64,000 nt of DNA from contig NC_091049.1 of the NCBI RefSeq assembly GCF_963966145.1, positions 17,050,001-17,114,000 on the forward strand, in the 5' to 3' direction. Position 1 is the stretch's first letter. Each line of letters starts with the position of its first letter. The notes beneath the pieces are model-generated. The model ran no database searches. It worked only from the letters and a program-made list of their open reading frames with translations, and was not told the origin of the DNA. Of this stretch, positions 46,569 through 57,924 are shown piece by piece. The DNA is from Tenebrio molitor (lineage: Eukaryota; Arthropoda; Insecta; Coleoptera; Tenebrionidae). A program made the translations under genes and the position numbers.

Positions 46569-46721
46569 TATAATAGGTTGCGGGAAGGTCGGGGGTTGGC
46601 TCGTGAGGATGATTATTGTTAGAAATCTAAAAATCCAATTCCCGAATATTCAAGAAAAAGCAAGCAAGCAATTGGCATTTTAACTCCCTTTATTTGTGAA
46701 TTAAATCCTTTAAGATTTATA

Positions 46722-47059
46722 CGGAGCGATCAACAGTTACTTAGATAAGGGGCGGCTATGACTTTGACAGTGTCAGATTTTTGGTATATTTGCTAGCTCA
46801 GCTAATAAACGTCAAACAACTGTCACTATGAATCAAATTTTAACGCAAAAATGGTTTTTACTTCAGGACATAAAAGATCAATAGTACTTTCGTAATGTTG
46901 TTTTTAATAACGAAGAATGGACATACAGCGCTGTTGCCTGTTTGGCTGAGTTTCGGCGAAAATTTCGAAATTTATGCAACTAGAAATACTTCTATCCCCG
47001 TCGACATATGGCCGAGATTTCAACGCCTTCTTTGATCTAAATAATTGTTGACCGCATGG
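46722..47059. mobile_element. MITE, uninterrupted copy of 13244-15877
   Basis: It begins GCGATCAACAGTTACTTAGAT and ends GATCTAAATAATTGTTGACC. TA lies at 46720-46721 and 47060-47061. At ATTTATGCAACTAGAAATAC it keeps the site where the other copy holds a Tc1/mariner element. Confidence 0.75.
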
Positions 47060-47061
47060 TA

Positions 47062-47312
47062 TAGTTCTCCCAGAGCTGCAGCGGTTTTATGGCAGTGCAA
47101 TAGTAATTATTACGCCTGTTGAAATGCCGATAAGCGACATAAACAGACCCCTGTCAATCATCATTTTCGTTCTATACCTGTCAGTTTACAGGGTAGTACT
47201 TGGACGAATTTACAATTAGGGGTTGTACTTGCGGTTTAAACCTATTGTGGGTGTTGTTAACGTTTATACAATGGTACCCTGCCATAAAACCGCTGCAGCT
47301 CTGGGAGAACTA
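47062..47312. mobile_element. MITE with 33-bp TIRs, sharing its TA with the neighbour
   Basis: The ends TAGTTCTCCCAGAGCTGCAG continue into CGGTTTTATGGCA in inverted orientation. TA is at 47060-47061 and 47313-47314. The left TA is also the right TA of 46722-47059. Confidence 0.75.
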
Positions 47313-47489
47313 TACATATAAGGCATTCACGATCTTTTTGGGACCGAGTTGGCTATGATTTTTTCTTTTTATGTTACACTAACCGATTCAGTGATGCAAC
47401 GGATGCAACTTTTTTTTCTGTCAGTGTCTGTTCGACATTTTCTTGCCACCGTATTGCCAGATTTATTATTATAATCTTCGTAAGAAAGT

Positions 47490-47790
47490 TGTTGCGTTAC
47501 ACTTGGTTCACTAAGACGGGAACTGGACTGCTGAACTGAACTGCCGGGTGTGATGCTGGGGTGGAATTTGATTCCTCCTGGTGCCTCACAGAGCGGTAGT
47601 CGGGGGTTTGGGTCGCCATCTATCGGTGATTGCTGATGCTGGTGGAAGTTCCATTGGGATCGTCTAAGGCTCGTAGGCAGTAGCTGGTGATGCCATCTTC
47701 AGGCGATCGTTGGGAAATCTGCCGATAGATCTACTGGTGGTTGCGGATGTATTGTTGGTTGCAGTGACTGGCTTCCAACAGGTCGCTACA
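47490..47790 (-). repeat. 3' LTR of the Gypsy element
   Basis: In element sense it starts TGTAGCGACC and ends GTAACGCAACA. The pol stop codon (47786-47788) overlaps its first bases. A purine tract (GGGAGGGGGGTGA) lies just before it. Confidence 0.9.
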
Positions 47791-50700
47791 TCACCCCCCT
47801 CCCAGCGGGATGGTCGCGGAAGCGGACAGGGCGTTGGATGTTGCGTCCAGATCGCGTTTGTTTGGTGTTGGTGTCTGTTGTGTTTGTTGCTGTGTTTGGT
47901 GGAGTGATGGTGGGTTGTGGTGGGTCTTCATTGGCGACGTATGCGGGTTTGAGACGATCTGTCGAGACGGAGGTCGGACGACCGTTGAGGAGCAGGCGGA
48001 AAGTTCTGTGATCACGGTGGAGAACTTTGTAGGGTCCGTCGTACGCCGGTTGAAGAGGAGGTTTGACTGCGTCGTGGCGTAAGAAGACGTGGCTGCAGGT
48101 TTCCAAGTCGCGGAAAGTGAAAATTTGTTTGTTTCCGTGACTGCTTGTTGGTGTTGGACGGAGGTCGTTCATCAATTTTCTGAATTGTTGAATAAATTCA
48201 GGGTCGCTGAGGCGTGATTTGCTAGGGTTGAAAAATTCTCCAGGCAGACGAAGGGTTTGACCGTAGATTAACTCGGCTGTTGTGGCTTGTAGGTCATCAC
48301 GCCACGCGGTGCGGAGGCCCAACAGAACGAGGGGAAGCGCTTCTGTCCAGGTTTCGGCGTGGCAAGTGAGGGAAGCCTTTAGTTGACGGTGGAGTCGCTC
48401 AACTAGTCCGTTGGCCGCTGGGTGATATGCGGTGGTACGGAACTGGGTAGTACCACATATCTTGTTGAGGCAGCGAAAGAGTTCGGATTCGAATTGGCGG
48501 CCCTGGTCGTTGGTGAGGCGAAGAGGCGTACCGAACCTGGAGATCCAGCCTGCTACAAATGTTTGTGCGACGGAAGCAGCGTCGATGTTGGTCAAGGGGA
48601 ATGCTTCGGGCCACCTGGTGAAGCGGTCGATGCACGTCAGCAGATAGCGGTACCCGTTGGATGGAGGTAGGGGGCCTACTATGTCGATGTGCACGTGCTC
48701 GAAGCGGTGATTGGGGGGTGCGAAGCGTCCGAGAGGAGGCGAATTGTGACGCCAAATCTTAGTTCGCTGGCATTGGGTGCATGTGCGGGTCCACTGGCGA
48801 CAATCTCTCTTGATGTTGGGCCATACAAAACGATCTGTAACAAGCTTTGTAGTGGCACGAATGCCTGGATGAGAGAGGTTATGCAACGAGTTGAAGACGG
48901 GACGTCGGAGGGTTGGTGTGACAAAGGGACGTGGTTCACCGGTTGTTGTGTCACAATAGAGTGTCAGGTTGGTACCAGGGATAGTGATCTTTTCCAGACG
49001 GAGGCCTGTGTTGGCGTCTGGGCGAAGAAGTTCCTGCAGTTCGGCGTCGTTTTCTTGGGCCATGCTGAGGGCGCGGAAGTCGCCGGCTGAGGAGATGCTC
49101 CCAATGCGTGACAGGGTGTCGGCGGGGATGTTCTCGGGGCCTGGGACGTATCTGACATCTGTGGTAAATTGGCTGATGAAGTCGAGATGGCGAAACTGAC
49201 GCGGTGTACACTTCTCGGGTTTCTGTGCGAACGCGAACGTCAGTGGTTTGTGATCGGTGAGTATGAAGAATGTTTGGCCTTCCAGCATGTGACGAAAGTA
49301 TTTGATCGCGGCGTACACGGCGTAGAGCTCGCGGTCGTAGGCACTGTACTTAGTCTGTGCTGGAGTTAGTTTCCTGGAGAAGAAGGCAAGCGGTTGCCAA
49401 TCGTTGTTGACTCGCTGTTGGAGGCAGGCGCCGATACTGAAGTCGGAGGCGTCTGTAGAGAGGGCGAGGTCAACTCCAATGATGGGGTGTGCCAGGAGCG
49501 TGGCGGTGGAGAGACTTTGTTTGCAGTCTGTAAATGCTTGTGCCATCTCTGGGGTCCAGTTGATCGTTGCTTTGCTTTTCGTTTTTGGAGTGAGAACAGC
49601 GTGAAGAGGAGCTTGGAGACTAGCTGCTTTCGGGATAAAGTTCCGATAAAAGTTTATTAGTCCCAAGAATTGCCGTAACTGTTTCGCTGTTTCCGGTCGC
49701 GGGAAGTTTGTGATCGCGTCGGATTTTTCGGGCGTCGGTCGGATGCCACTCGCGGAAACGATGTGTCCAAGAAATCGGATTTCGCGTTGGCCGAACACGC
49801 ACTTGTTACAGTTTATGAGGATGTTGAAGCTTGCGAGTCTTTCACACACAGTACGGAGGTGTTTTAGGTGCTCTTCCTCGTTTTTGGATGCGACGAGGAT
49901 GTCGTCTATGTACACATAGCAAAATTCCAGGCCGCGTAGAACGGTGTGCATGAAGCGTTGGAACGTTTGTGCAGCGTTGCGGAGGCCGAAGGACATATAC
50001 ATGAATTCGTACAGTCCGAACGGTGTTGTGATTGCTGTTTTCGGGATGTCTTCGGGTGCGATTGGGATCTGGTTGAAAGCGCGCACCAGATCAATCGTCG
50101 AGAAGATGGTGCAGCCAGCAAGGTTGTGAGAAAAGTCTTGAATGTGCGGCACGGGATACTGGTCGGGTATGGTGCGTGCGTTGAGGGTGCGGTAGTCGCC
50201 GCAGGGTCGCCAAGAGGAGTCTTTTTTGGGTGCTAGGTGTAGCGGTGAAGACCATGGGCTTGCTGAGGGGCGGATGATGCCGTCATTGAGTAGTGCCTGA
50301 AATTCTGTCTTGGCTATCTGCAGTTTGTGTGGGTCCATTCGTCGAGTCTTACAAGAGATAGGAGGTCCTGGCGTGGTGCGAATGTGATGCACGGTGTCAT
50401 GTTTGAGGGTGGTTCTGGTTTGCTGTGGGTTGGTTAGTTGCGGAAATTCTTTGAGCAGGCGGAGATATATTGAATCAGTGACCGCAAGGAGACGTGGAGG
50501 ATTGGTCGCGGTTATGGTAGAGACGGTACGGACGCTGAGGGACGTCTGGGTATCGATTAACCGTTTGTTGCGGGGGTCGATCACTAGGTTGAAGGGGCTC
50601 AGGAAGTCCATTCCGATGATTGCGTGTGTGACCGCGGCTACAATGAATTTCCAGGTAAATTGTCGTCGTGCACCTAAGTTGAGATCCATGGCTCGAAAAC

Positions 50701-50880
50701 CAAAAGTTGTAATGGTGGAGCCGTTTGCGGCGTGTAGCTGGAACTCGGTTGCGGCGGGACGGTAGCGTAGCTTGTTGACGGGGTAAACAGATATTTCGGC
50801 ACCGGTGTCCACCAGGAATCGCTCTTTTGTGGCGACGTCGACTACGAAAAGGCGGCGTTGCTGGGGTACCGGACCAATTG
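47786..50880 (-). CDS. pol: Gypsy pol polyprotein (protease, RT, RNase H, integrase)
   Basis: The frame is open for 1008 codons from 50812 and extends further upstream in frame to overlap gag. The protease motif is DTGAE at the start. Reverse transcriptase carries STIDLVRAFNQ (residue 241) and YIDD (301-304). RNase H has STDAS (452-456), E495 and D520. Integrase has the H-H-C-C site (H644, H648, C678, C681) and D710, D769, E805 (D-x58-D-x35-E). No stop interrupts it, and all catalytic residues are present. It has no start codon of its own that I trust, so translation probably depends on a shift from gag. Confidence 0.9.
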
Positions 50881-50899
50881 CCGCCGTGAGTGGTCCAGT

Positions 50900-51680
50900 A
50901 CGTTTGGTAGGAACAAGGCTGGGTGCATTTGGTCGCTTTCCCCTTGAAGCGGTTGTGGTACCAGCAGATTGTGTTTTCTGGTTTGTCTTGTTGTGCTGCT
51001 GGTCGTGCTGGTGATTGGTTACGGCGTTGCTGGCGGTTGCATGCTTTGCGGAGCTCGGCTACTTCTTTACGTAGTTGCGCGAGTTCTTTGCTAAGGTCGG
51101 TTGATGTTGCTGCTATTTGAGTGGCGTCAATGTGTGGCGCAGTGGGCAACATCTCGTGGACCTTGTCTGCGAGTTCAGCGAGCTTGTCCAGGGTGGAGTC
51201 CGTCTGTGTGGTCAAGATCACCTGAGTTTGGTGCGGCAGGCGATTTGTCCACAGGGATCGCAGAAGGTTCTCTGGTACTGTCGCTAGGCTTCGGAGGTGC
51301 CGTAAAAATTCAGAGGGCTTGCGGTCCCCTAGGTCTTCTCGTTGAAGAAGTTGTTGAATGCGTTGCTCTTCGGAGCTCGACAGGCGGGATATTAAGGCTG
51401 TCTTGAGTGCTTCGTACTTGTCGCTCCTAGGTGGTGTTTGCAGAATGTCGCGGACGACTTGTGCGTTCCGGAAGTCAAGGTTGGAGACCACGTAGTGGAA
51501 CTTGGTGGTGTCGGCCGTGACGTTAGCTAGTGCTAGTTGGCTTTCAAGTTGCGAGAACCAGAGTGCGGGCTCGTTACTCCAAAATGGTGGGACTCGAACT
51601 GTGACGCGGTCTACCTCAGGGTTGCGGAGCGCAGGGGCCTCAGTCTGCACGGAAGCTGTGGATTCGCCGTTGTTGGGCAT
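50900..51680 (-). CDS. gag: Gypsy gag
   Basis: It starts at ATG 51680 (MPNNGESTAS). The typical capsid opening VPPFWSNEPALWFSQLESQL is followed by FHYVVSNLD. A nucleocapsid knuckle of CHCC type (CWYHNRFKGKATKCTQPC) lies near 50910-50970. The frame stays open to 50475, but beyond the knuckle it is out of phase with pol and is probably not the natural product. Pol lies in the +1 frame relative to gag and overlaps here. Confidence 0.85.
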
Positions 51681-51734
51681 GGTGCGCAATCCAGGAGTCA
51701 AAAGTTGGTAATCACCACACAACACTCGCGAATG

Positions 51735-51900
51735 GTAACTACGTTGGCAGACTGGACTGACACTACTGGGGGCACTTGGGAGTCACTGAGCACTTCTGGG
51801 GGTACTTGGGTACACTGAGCACTTCTGGGGGTACTTGGGTACACTAGGGAGCACTGAGCACTGGGGTCACTTGGGTACACTGACTCACAACTGAAGCACT
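51735..51900. repeat. Short tandem repeats in the Gypsy leader
   Basis: Units built from CACTTCTGGGGGTACTTGGG and TACACT..GAG recur two to four times between the 5' LTR and gag. They are a leader feature and are noncoding. Confidence 0.65.
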
Positions 51901-51950
51901 GGAAGACACTACTGAATCACTACTGGAGCACTGTTTCTCGGGGTCACCAC

Positions 51951-52251
51951 TGTTGCGTTACACTTGGTTCACTAAGACGGGAACTGGACTGCTGAACTGA
52001 ACTGCCGGGTGTGATGCTGGGGTGGAATTTGATTCCTCCTGGTGCCTCACAGAGCGGTAGTCGGGGGTTTGGGTCGCCATCTATCGGTGATTGCTGATGC
52101 TGGTGGAAGTTCCATTGGGATCGTCTAAGGCTCGTAGGCAGTAGCTGGTGATGCCATCTTCAGGCGATCGTTGGGAAATCTGCCGATAGATCTACTGGTG
52201 GTTGCGGATGTATTGTTGGTTGCAGTGACTGGCTTCCAACAGGTCGCTACA
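51951..52251 (-). repeat. 5' LTR of the Gypsy element
   Basis: It is 301 bp and matches the 3' LTR with no difference seen on reading. The primer-binding site starts one base after its inner end. Confidence 0.9.
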
Positions 52252-52256
52252 AAGTA

Positions 52257-52843
52257 AATGATGTATTAAGTGTGTAAAAATAATTAATTTTGGCCAAAGG
52301 AAAAGTGAAAATTGCCAAAATAATTTTGAAATGACAAAAAATTTCCATTAAACGATGTTACTTCCAATTTAAAAAGGATAGACCAGATTTAAGAGGTCCG
52401 GCAACAATGTACCTATTCAGATAATATAACCTTAATTTGAAAACAACCTAACCTAACACAAAATGTGGCAATTTCCTTTAGGGAATATAGTTATCACCGA
52501 GGTAATGCCAACAAAATCACTAGATGGTCATAGCCAACTCGGTCCCAAAAAGATCGTGAATGCCTTATATGATTTTGTTGCCAGTACATCGGTGATAACT
52601 AAATTCCCTAAAGGAAATTGACACTTTTTGTGTTAGGTTAGGTTGCTTTCAGTTTAGGGTTATATTTTCTGAATAGGTACATTGTTGCCGGATTTCTTAA
52701 ATCTGGTCTGTCCTTTTTAAATTAAATTAAATCGTTTAATAGAAATTGTTTATCGTAATGAAATTATTTTGGTAATTTTGACTGTTCCTTTGACGGAGAT
52801 TTAAATTATTTTTACACACTTAATAAATCATTTATATACATAA
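52257..52843. mobile_element. Foldback element, about 587 bp
   Basis: Arms of about 270 bp mirror each other (ATTAAGTGTGTAAAAATAAT; GGTACATTGTTGCCGG; GGTGATAACTA). The ~50-bp centre carries the motif CATAGCCAACTCGGTCCCAA, which is also the outer end of the surrounding repeat (47317, 54035). The Gypsy element is inserted at its left edge. Confidence 0.75.
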
Positions 52844-52844
52844 A

Positions 52845-53054
52845 CTCGGTGCAGGTTGCAAAGACACACTTGTCATTTGCAACAGCGCTTTTATGGCATT
52901 TGAAATTACTTTAAAACTGTACTTATATGGATAATATTCAACCCAAACTATGATTTTCTGGTCCCTTTGTGCCTTCATTTGGTTCAGAAATATGAAAAAA
53001 ATGCTGTTGCAAATGACAAGTGTGTCTTTGCAACCTGTACCGAATTTATGTATA
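52845..53054. mobile_element. Palindromic MITE (TTGCAAAGACAC family), 210 bp
   Basis: The ends TATACATAAACTCGGTGCAG and complement enclose a copy homologous to 27577-27791, in inverted orientation relative to it. Confidence 0.75.
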
Positions 53055-54075
53055 TGGTTTCTTACGAATATTAAAATAATAAATCTGGCAATGCGGTGGC
53101 AAGAAAATGTCGGAACAGACACTGACAAAAAAAAAACAGAGTGTGTCGTAAAAACGCACGATAGAAGTGAAACTTTTGTATTACAGCGAAACATTATAAT
53201 TATTCATCAATCACTTTTAAATAGCATATTCACAACAAAATTGTATATTTTAATGAAGAAATTAAATTATAAACAACGGTAATACTAAACAATATCGAAG
53301 TGCGTATAGTTTGTCTCAATTCTAAATTTCCACCACCTGTTGAATTATGTTGGCAAAATAAAAATATTTCTAAATTGGGGATTCTTAATAACCAAAGTTG
53401 GCAATATAATTATTTCACAAACATGATTCGAAAACATTAAAGTTAGTTCATAAGTTTATTTTGCTTTTAGAATTTGATTTTCTACCTACTTACCTACTTA
53501 CTGCATTTAAAAAAAGGTTTTCGTTCTTTTCCTTTATTCTAAAATTTTGAGTTGTAAAAACGGAAATTGACAGATAACCTAACATATACATTCTGACGCA
53601 TTTTTCACCAAACAGTGTTGTCGGTTGTATGTCCAACGTAGAATGCAGTGTTGGTGGAAATTTAGAATTGAGACAGACTTTAGAACTAGAACTCATTGTT
53701 CATTTTTAAGCCTCCAAATTAAAAGAGTGGACATTATCGATAAATGCCGTGAGTGTGACAAAGACAGAAGTATACACAATTTTAAGGGATGTTTGTATCG
53801 TGTCAAACCCAAACAGATTATAACTTACATTTAAGTGAGATGGAAATATTGGCGCAACCGTTGTGCGAGACACTTCTCCCACTTGACCGACAGCGTTTAC
53901 CCCCACCACTTTTCGTCACACAAAAAGGTTGCCGATCAGAATTTCAAAACCCTCCCATAAAAAGTTTCACTTCAAAAAAAATTGCATCCATTGCATCACT
54001 GAGTCAGTTAGTCCAACATGAAAAGAAAAAATCATAGCCAACTCGGTCCCAAAAACATCGTGAATGCCTAATAAA
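53055..54075. repeat. Long repeat X, with an internal MITE (53305-53682)
   Basis: A shortened inverted copy lies at 47317-47489 (both have AATAAATCTGGCAAT.CGGTG and CATAGCCAACTCGGTCCCAA). A partial inverted copy lies at about 60020-60430. The MITE 53305-53682 of the 32951 family is inserted in it. X may be the arm of an older foldback transposon. Confidence 0.6.
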
Positions 54076-54590
54076 TACACTGCGTTTTTTATTTCGCTGA
54101 ACATACAATGTAACATGGCTATATTCAGTTCTAAAATGAACAAGTCAATTCATTTGAAATAGACAACCAAACTTACAGATCCATGAATCGTATGTTCAGT
54201 AAAATAAAAAACTCACTGTAGGTACTAAACTGTAGAGCAACAATAAACAACGACTTTGTTAATGTTCCGGTTCAAGGGTATCACGTAAACACGGACGAAT
54301 CAACTAGGTAGGTAAGTGTTTATTTCTAGGAGGCAAAATACAACTTAAAGTTGACTCAAGTTGCAAAAAACCACTTTGTATTTGCAACAGCACTTTTATG
54401 GCATTAGTGATTTTAAATTACTTTTTTGCGCGATTGTACTCTATTTGCTTGTTTACCACGTCTGTTTCCAAGACGGTAAGCTCTGTTTACTCGTTGCTAG
54501 CGATAAACTCGACGGTAAGTAATTTTTGGTGTTCTAGAACGGTAAGTAAAGTTTATTTAAAATTAATTGATTATTATAATAATTTTTATG

Positions 54591-54882
54591 TAGACAGAAG
54601 TTGAAGACAAGATGTGGGGGCACTTTCTGGAAACTCATAAAGCTCTTGTAGTCGACTTTCCTTGGCGCTGCAATGAAATAGCATTAGCAAACTTGTCGCG
54701 ACATTGGTATTGTCAAAATTTTCATACCCCGCATTTTCCTTGTCTTCTTGATTACATATTGAGTTCGCTGGTTTCGAAAATTCTTGATTTATGTAGACAG
54801 AAGTTGAAGACAAGATGTTAGCACTTTCTGGAAACTCACACGGCTCTTGTAGTCGACCTACCTTGCCGCTGCAACGAAACAA
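54591..54882. repeat. Two direct copies of a 90-bp unit
   Basis: GACAGAAGTTGAAGACAAGA and the following GCACTTTCTGGAAACTCA..GCTCTTGTAGTCGAC occur at 54593-54660 and 54797-54857. It is noncoding. Confidence 0.6.
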
Positions 54883-54924
54883 TTTTAGTCTTCTTAATTA
54901 CACGTTGAGGTCGTTAGTTTCAAA

Positions 54925-55735
54925 TAGTATATTATATACCAAGGTGGAGAAGTTCATGATTATAGCCAGAGCGCCAAGATTAGAGCCCGAGGCACGCCGA
55001 GGGTTGTAAGGCGCGAAGGCTATAAGGGACTTCTCCACCGTGGTTTATATACTATTTTTTTCACTACTAGATACGTTAAAACCCTTTCTGATAATAATTA
55101 TTAATCAAATTATTTTGTCGAATGCGACGGGTCCGAGTTGTCGTTTGTTGACAGTTGGTATGAAAATCATCTACGTTAACCAATGAAATCACGACAATCT
55201 TTCGTTGCTAGGTGACGGTTGTTCCATTATTCACCCTTGGTTAATAATGAAAAATTATTTACCTGTCACTGAGCCAACGTAGAAAAACGAAACTTCTCAG
55301 TGTTCTATGACAACCGATAACGCTAGACTTTATTACTAGTAGTGAAAAATAGTAAGTATATTATACGCCAAGGTAGAGAAGACATTTTTTAAGCCGAGGT
55401 TTAAAATTGTCTTCTCTAGCGTGGTGTATATATTATTTTTTTCACTACTAGATCCGTTAAAACCCTTTCAAATAATAATAATTAATTAAATTTGTTTGTC
55501 CGATGCGGCGATCCGAGTTCTCATTTTTCAACGGTTGCTATGAAAATTGAAAATCGTCTGTCTACGTTAACCAATAAAATCAAAGAAAATCTTTCGTTGC
55601 TAGGTGACGGCTGTTCATTATTGACCTTGGTTAATAATGAAAATTATTATTAACCTTGGGAGAGAAATTCTACTTCTGGGGTCGGTTCGAGAGTCAATAA
55701 TGACGCCTTCTAAGACTAGTAGTGAAAAAAATTCT
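54925..55735. repeat. Duplicated composite of a hairpin plus a 300-bp TIR unit
   Basis: Hairpin 54925-55046 (arms ACCAAGGTGGAGAAGT) plus unit 55037-55350 is repeated as hairpin 55357-55440 plus unit 55432-55735. The units begin TTTTTTTCACTACTAG, end CTAGTAGTGAAAAA and share CTTTCGTTGCTAGGTGACGG. Confidence 0.6.
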
Positions 55736-55812
55736 TTATTTGTGACGCACCCCACATTCAAAGTTTCTTCTACAACATCCACTTCGTTTTCGGAATCACT
55801 AATATCACTCAT
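55732..55812 (-). CDS. Possible coding fragment (MSDISDSENEVDVVEETL..), doubtful
   Basis: An ATG in good context (AAAATGAG) starts an acidic peptide, MSDISDSENEVDVVEETLNV. The frame then enters the TIR unit ending at 55735 and loses meaning. It could be the first exon of a gene or captured gene fragment broken by the repeat. No domain is recognised. Confidence 0.2.
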
Positions 55813-56109
55813 TTTACTGCTTGTTTTTCAACACAACTGGCGAAATTTGCGCACAAAAACTGCAATGGCGGTAGTTGTTTGCAGATTGCCTTAGAAACGC
55901 GATACAAAAATCGACATTGTGGCAACACGATGTGATGGGTATAAACACGTATCGCATTGGGCCTATTCTAGATGTGAATGTTTTGTAATAAATATTCAAT
56001 CGCGCAAAAAATCTCATAAGCATCACGAACGTTAATGACAATGTACCGATCTCAGACAATTTTGGAGTCGTCGCAAGCTCCTCCTCCAAACAATTGTCTT
56101 CGATCGGTA

Positions 56110-56475
56110 CTATGGCGGCCAAAAAATTTTGGCCGTCACTTTCTTGACATTCGAGTAAAGTGTAAATAAACCTTTAGGAATCGTAACCCCACTTTCGATT
56201 CTTGTCAGTTTGACAATCAATTTAAACTGTTTGAAGCGCAGATATTCCAAAAATCCGACATGAATGAACAAAATTAGAGCAATCGTACATAGATAACCTG
56301 AGGTAAACGTTCTGTGTAGTAGAAATGACAAAATAATTTTGAGTTTTGAAATTTACCATCCAAAAAATAACGTTCATAATCAAGATGGTAATCATGATGA
56401 CAATAAAGTACGGATTACAATTTTTTTTTTTTGAATTGACAGACAATGACGGCCAAAATTTTTTGCCCGGCATAG
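56110..56475. mobile_element. MITE, about 366 bp, same family as 2852-3206
   Basis: The ends CTATGGCGGCCAAAAAATTT and complement are flanked by TA (56108-56109, 56476-56477). It sits at one edge of a small hairpin (GTACCGATC..GATCGGTAC). Confidence 0.7.
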
Positions 56476-56511
56476 TACATTGTCATTACCGTTTTTTATA
56501 CTTAATATACA

Positions 56512-57924
56512 GAGTGATCAACAAGAAACCAAATCAAGAGTGCTACCTCATCTTTTGTTTTATCGAAACGTATTTCTATCATGGATCAGCCCCTTTTATT
56601 TACTTGCTTTGGACACTCGTTTTGTTGGTTGCCTACCTCTCAAAAATCTATCATTAATTGCCTTTATAAATTTTTTGTAATTCATGAATAATAGATTTAA
56701 AAGCAAGTTATAATTAATTACTATTTATTATTGATTAAGGAAAAAACACACAGTTACACAAAATTCCTTCATAAGGCACAATCCTGAGTTACAAAATTTT
56801 AAAAATAATTATTTTTCACAATTCTTTGTTTTGTTGTTTTCTGTAAGAAAAGTGTAAGTTATTATTCTCTAATTTTTGGGTAATTGAGAACTTACTCGTA
56901 TCTTTTCTAGCAGTGTTTAAAACATTTAAATTACTCCAAGGTCAAAAAATAAGTTTTCACAAAAACTGCTCAAAATGTTCTCCATTGTGGTCCAGACAGA
57001 ATCAAACTCGCCTCTCATAATTTCAAAAACCCTTATGAAGCTGTCAATTTGTTTAGGGTAATGTGTAGGTTTTATTTCTTGCAACACACAAAGGGAAACA
57101 AATTAATATCCTTCTTAAAAAATTTCTGATAAGTGCCATAACACAATTTAACTTGTTGTCTTAAACGCCTTATGGAAGTTGAGGGATGTTCCTTGATAAT
57201 TTGTTGAACATTTTGCACCATTTCTAAAATTTGAACTAAGGACTGACCTGACTTCTTCTTAATGATGGGTTATGTTATGCTAAAATTAGGCACTATAATT
57301 TTAAGACATTGATAAACTTGTTGATAACCAATACCATCAGGTTCGGACATCTGGCTTAAAATTCTTCAGTGTAAGGGGGTACAAAGTAAGGCCAGTCTTC
57401 TTTTTCTTGTTTCACCCTCTTTCGAAAATAATCTAATAAAAATGCCTTCTCTTTAATGGTAAAACCCATTTTACAACTTATTCTGGGATAATTATTGCTT
57501 ACAACTTCAATAAACGTCTGTAAACTTTGCCGAAATCGAAGATTTGTTTTCTAGGTTAAATCACTTAAATTGTCAACAACAACAACAACCTTGAATTTTG
57601 AAATGTGACATTTCAACGAAGCATCTCCGTACCAGTAGCGTCGCGTTTGGCAATAAAGATGATAATTTACTTACTCTTACAAATGTAAAATGTTGCTCTT
57701 GTTAATCTTATAAATTGTTTCCCTTATCTTATAATAATAATAAAATGCACAATTATAATTTCAACGTCTAAAATTCATAAAGTATCATTTTTATTAAGTA
57801 GCGTTTGAGACCATAAATTGTCTACGCCCATGTTTTGACCGCTTATGTGCATATGATTTTGCTACGACGTGACCGATAATTTGCAACGCTTGCTCTGATT
57901 TGGATTCTTGTTGATCACTCTGTA
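56512..57924 (-). mobile_element. Decayed Tc1/mariner element with transposase relic
   Basis: The TIRs CAGAGTGATCAACAAGAA.CC continue into AAATCA, with TA just outside both ends. The - strand holds transposase remains from MGFTIKEKAFLLDYFRKRVK (near 57470) to NGEHFEQFL (near 56975). Many stops interrupt them. It lies inside the split MITE 54349-58064. Confidence 0.65.

Larger units (their letters stand above)
47490..52251 (-). mobile_element. CsRn1-like Ty3/Gypsy LTR retrotransposon, very young
   Basis: Two 301-bp LTRs (47490-47790, 51951-52251) look identical on reading. AAGT flanks both sides (47486-47489, 52252-52255). On the - strand the order is LTR, primer site, gag, pol, purine tract, LTR. 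The primer site TGGTGACCCCGA (51938-51949) fits the 3' end of tRNA-Trp. That, the gag CHCC knuckle and the 4-bp duplication point to the CsRn1 clade. No env is present. Confidence 0.92.

Noticed and set aside
47810..51818. Many plus-strand frames of 60-133 codons
   Set aside because: They lie opposite the Gypsy gag-pol frames and carry no motifs of their own.
52444..52458. AACCTAACCTAAC, resembling insect telomere repeats
   Set aside because: Only two units, and they are part of a foldback arm mirrored on the other side. It is not a telomeric tract.
54586..54882. 98-codon minus-strand frame with internal repeats
   Set aside because: The peptide repetition only reflects the 90-bp direct DNA repeat, and no homology is recognised.
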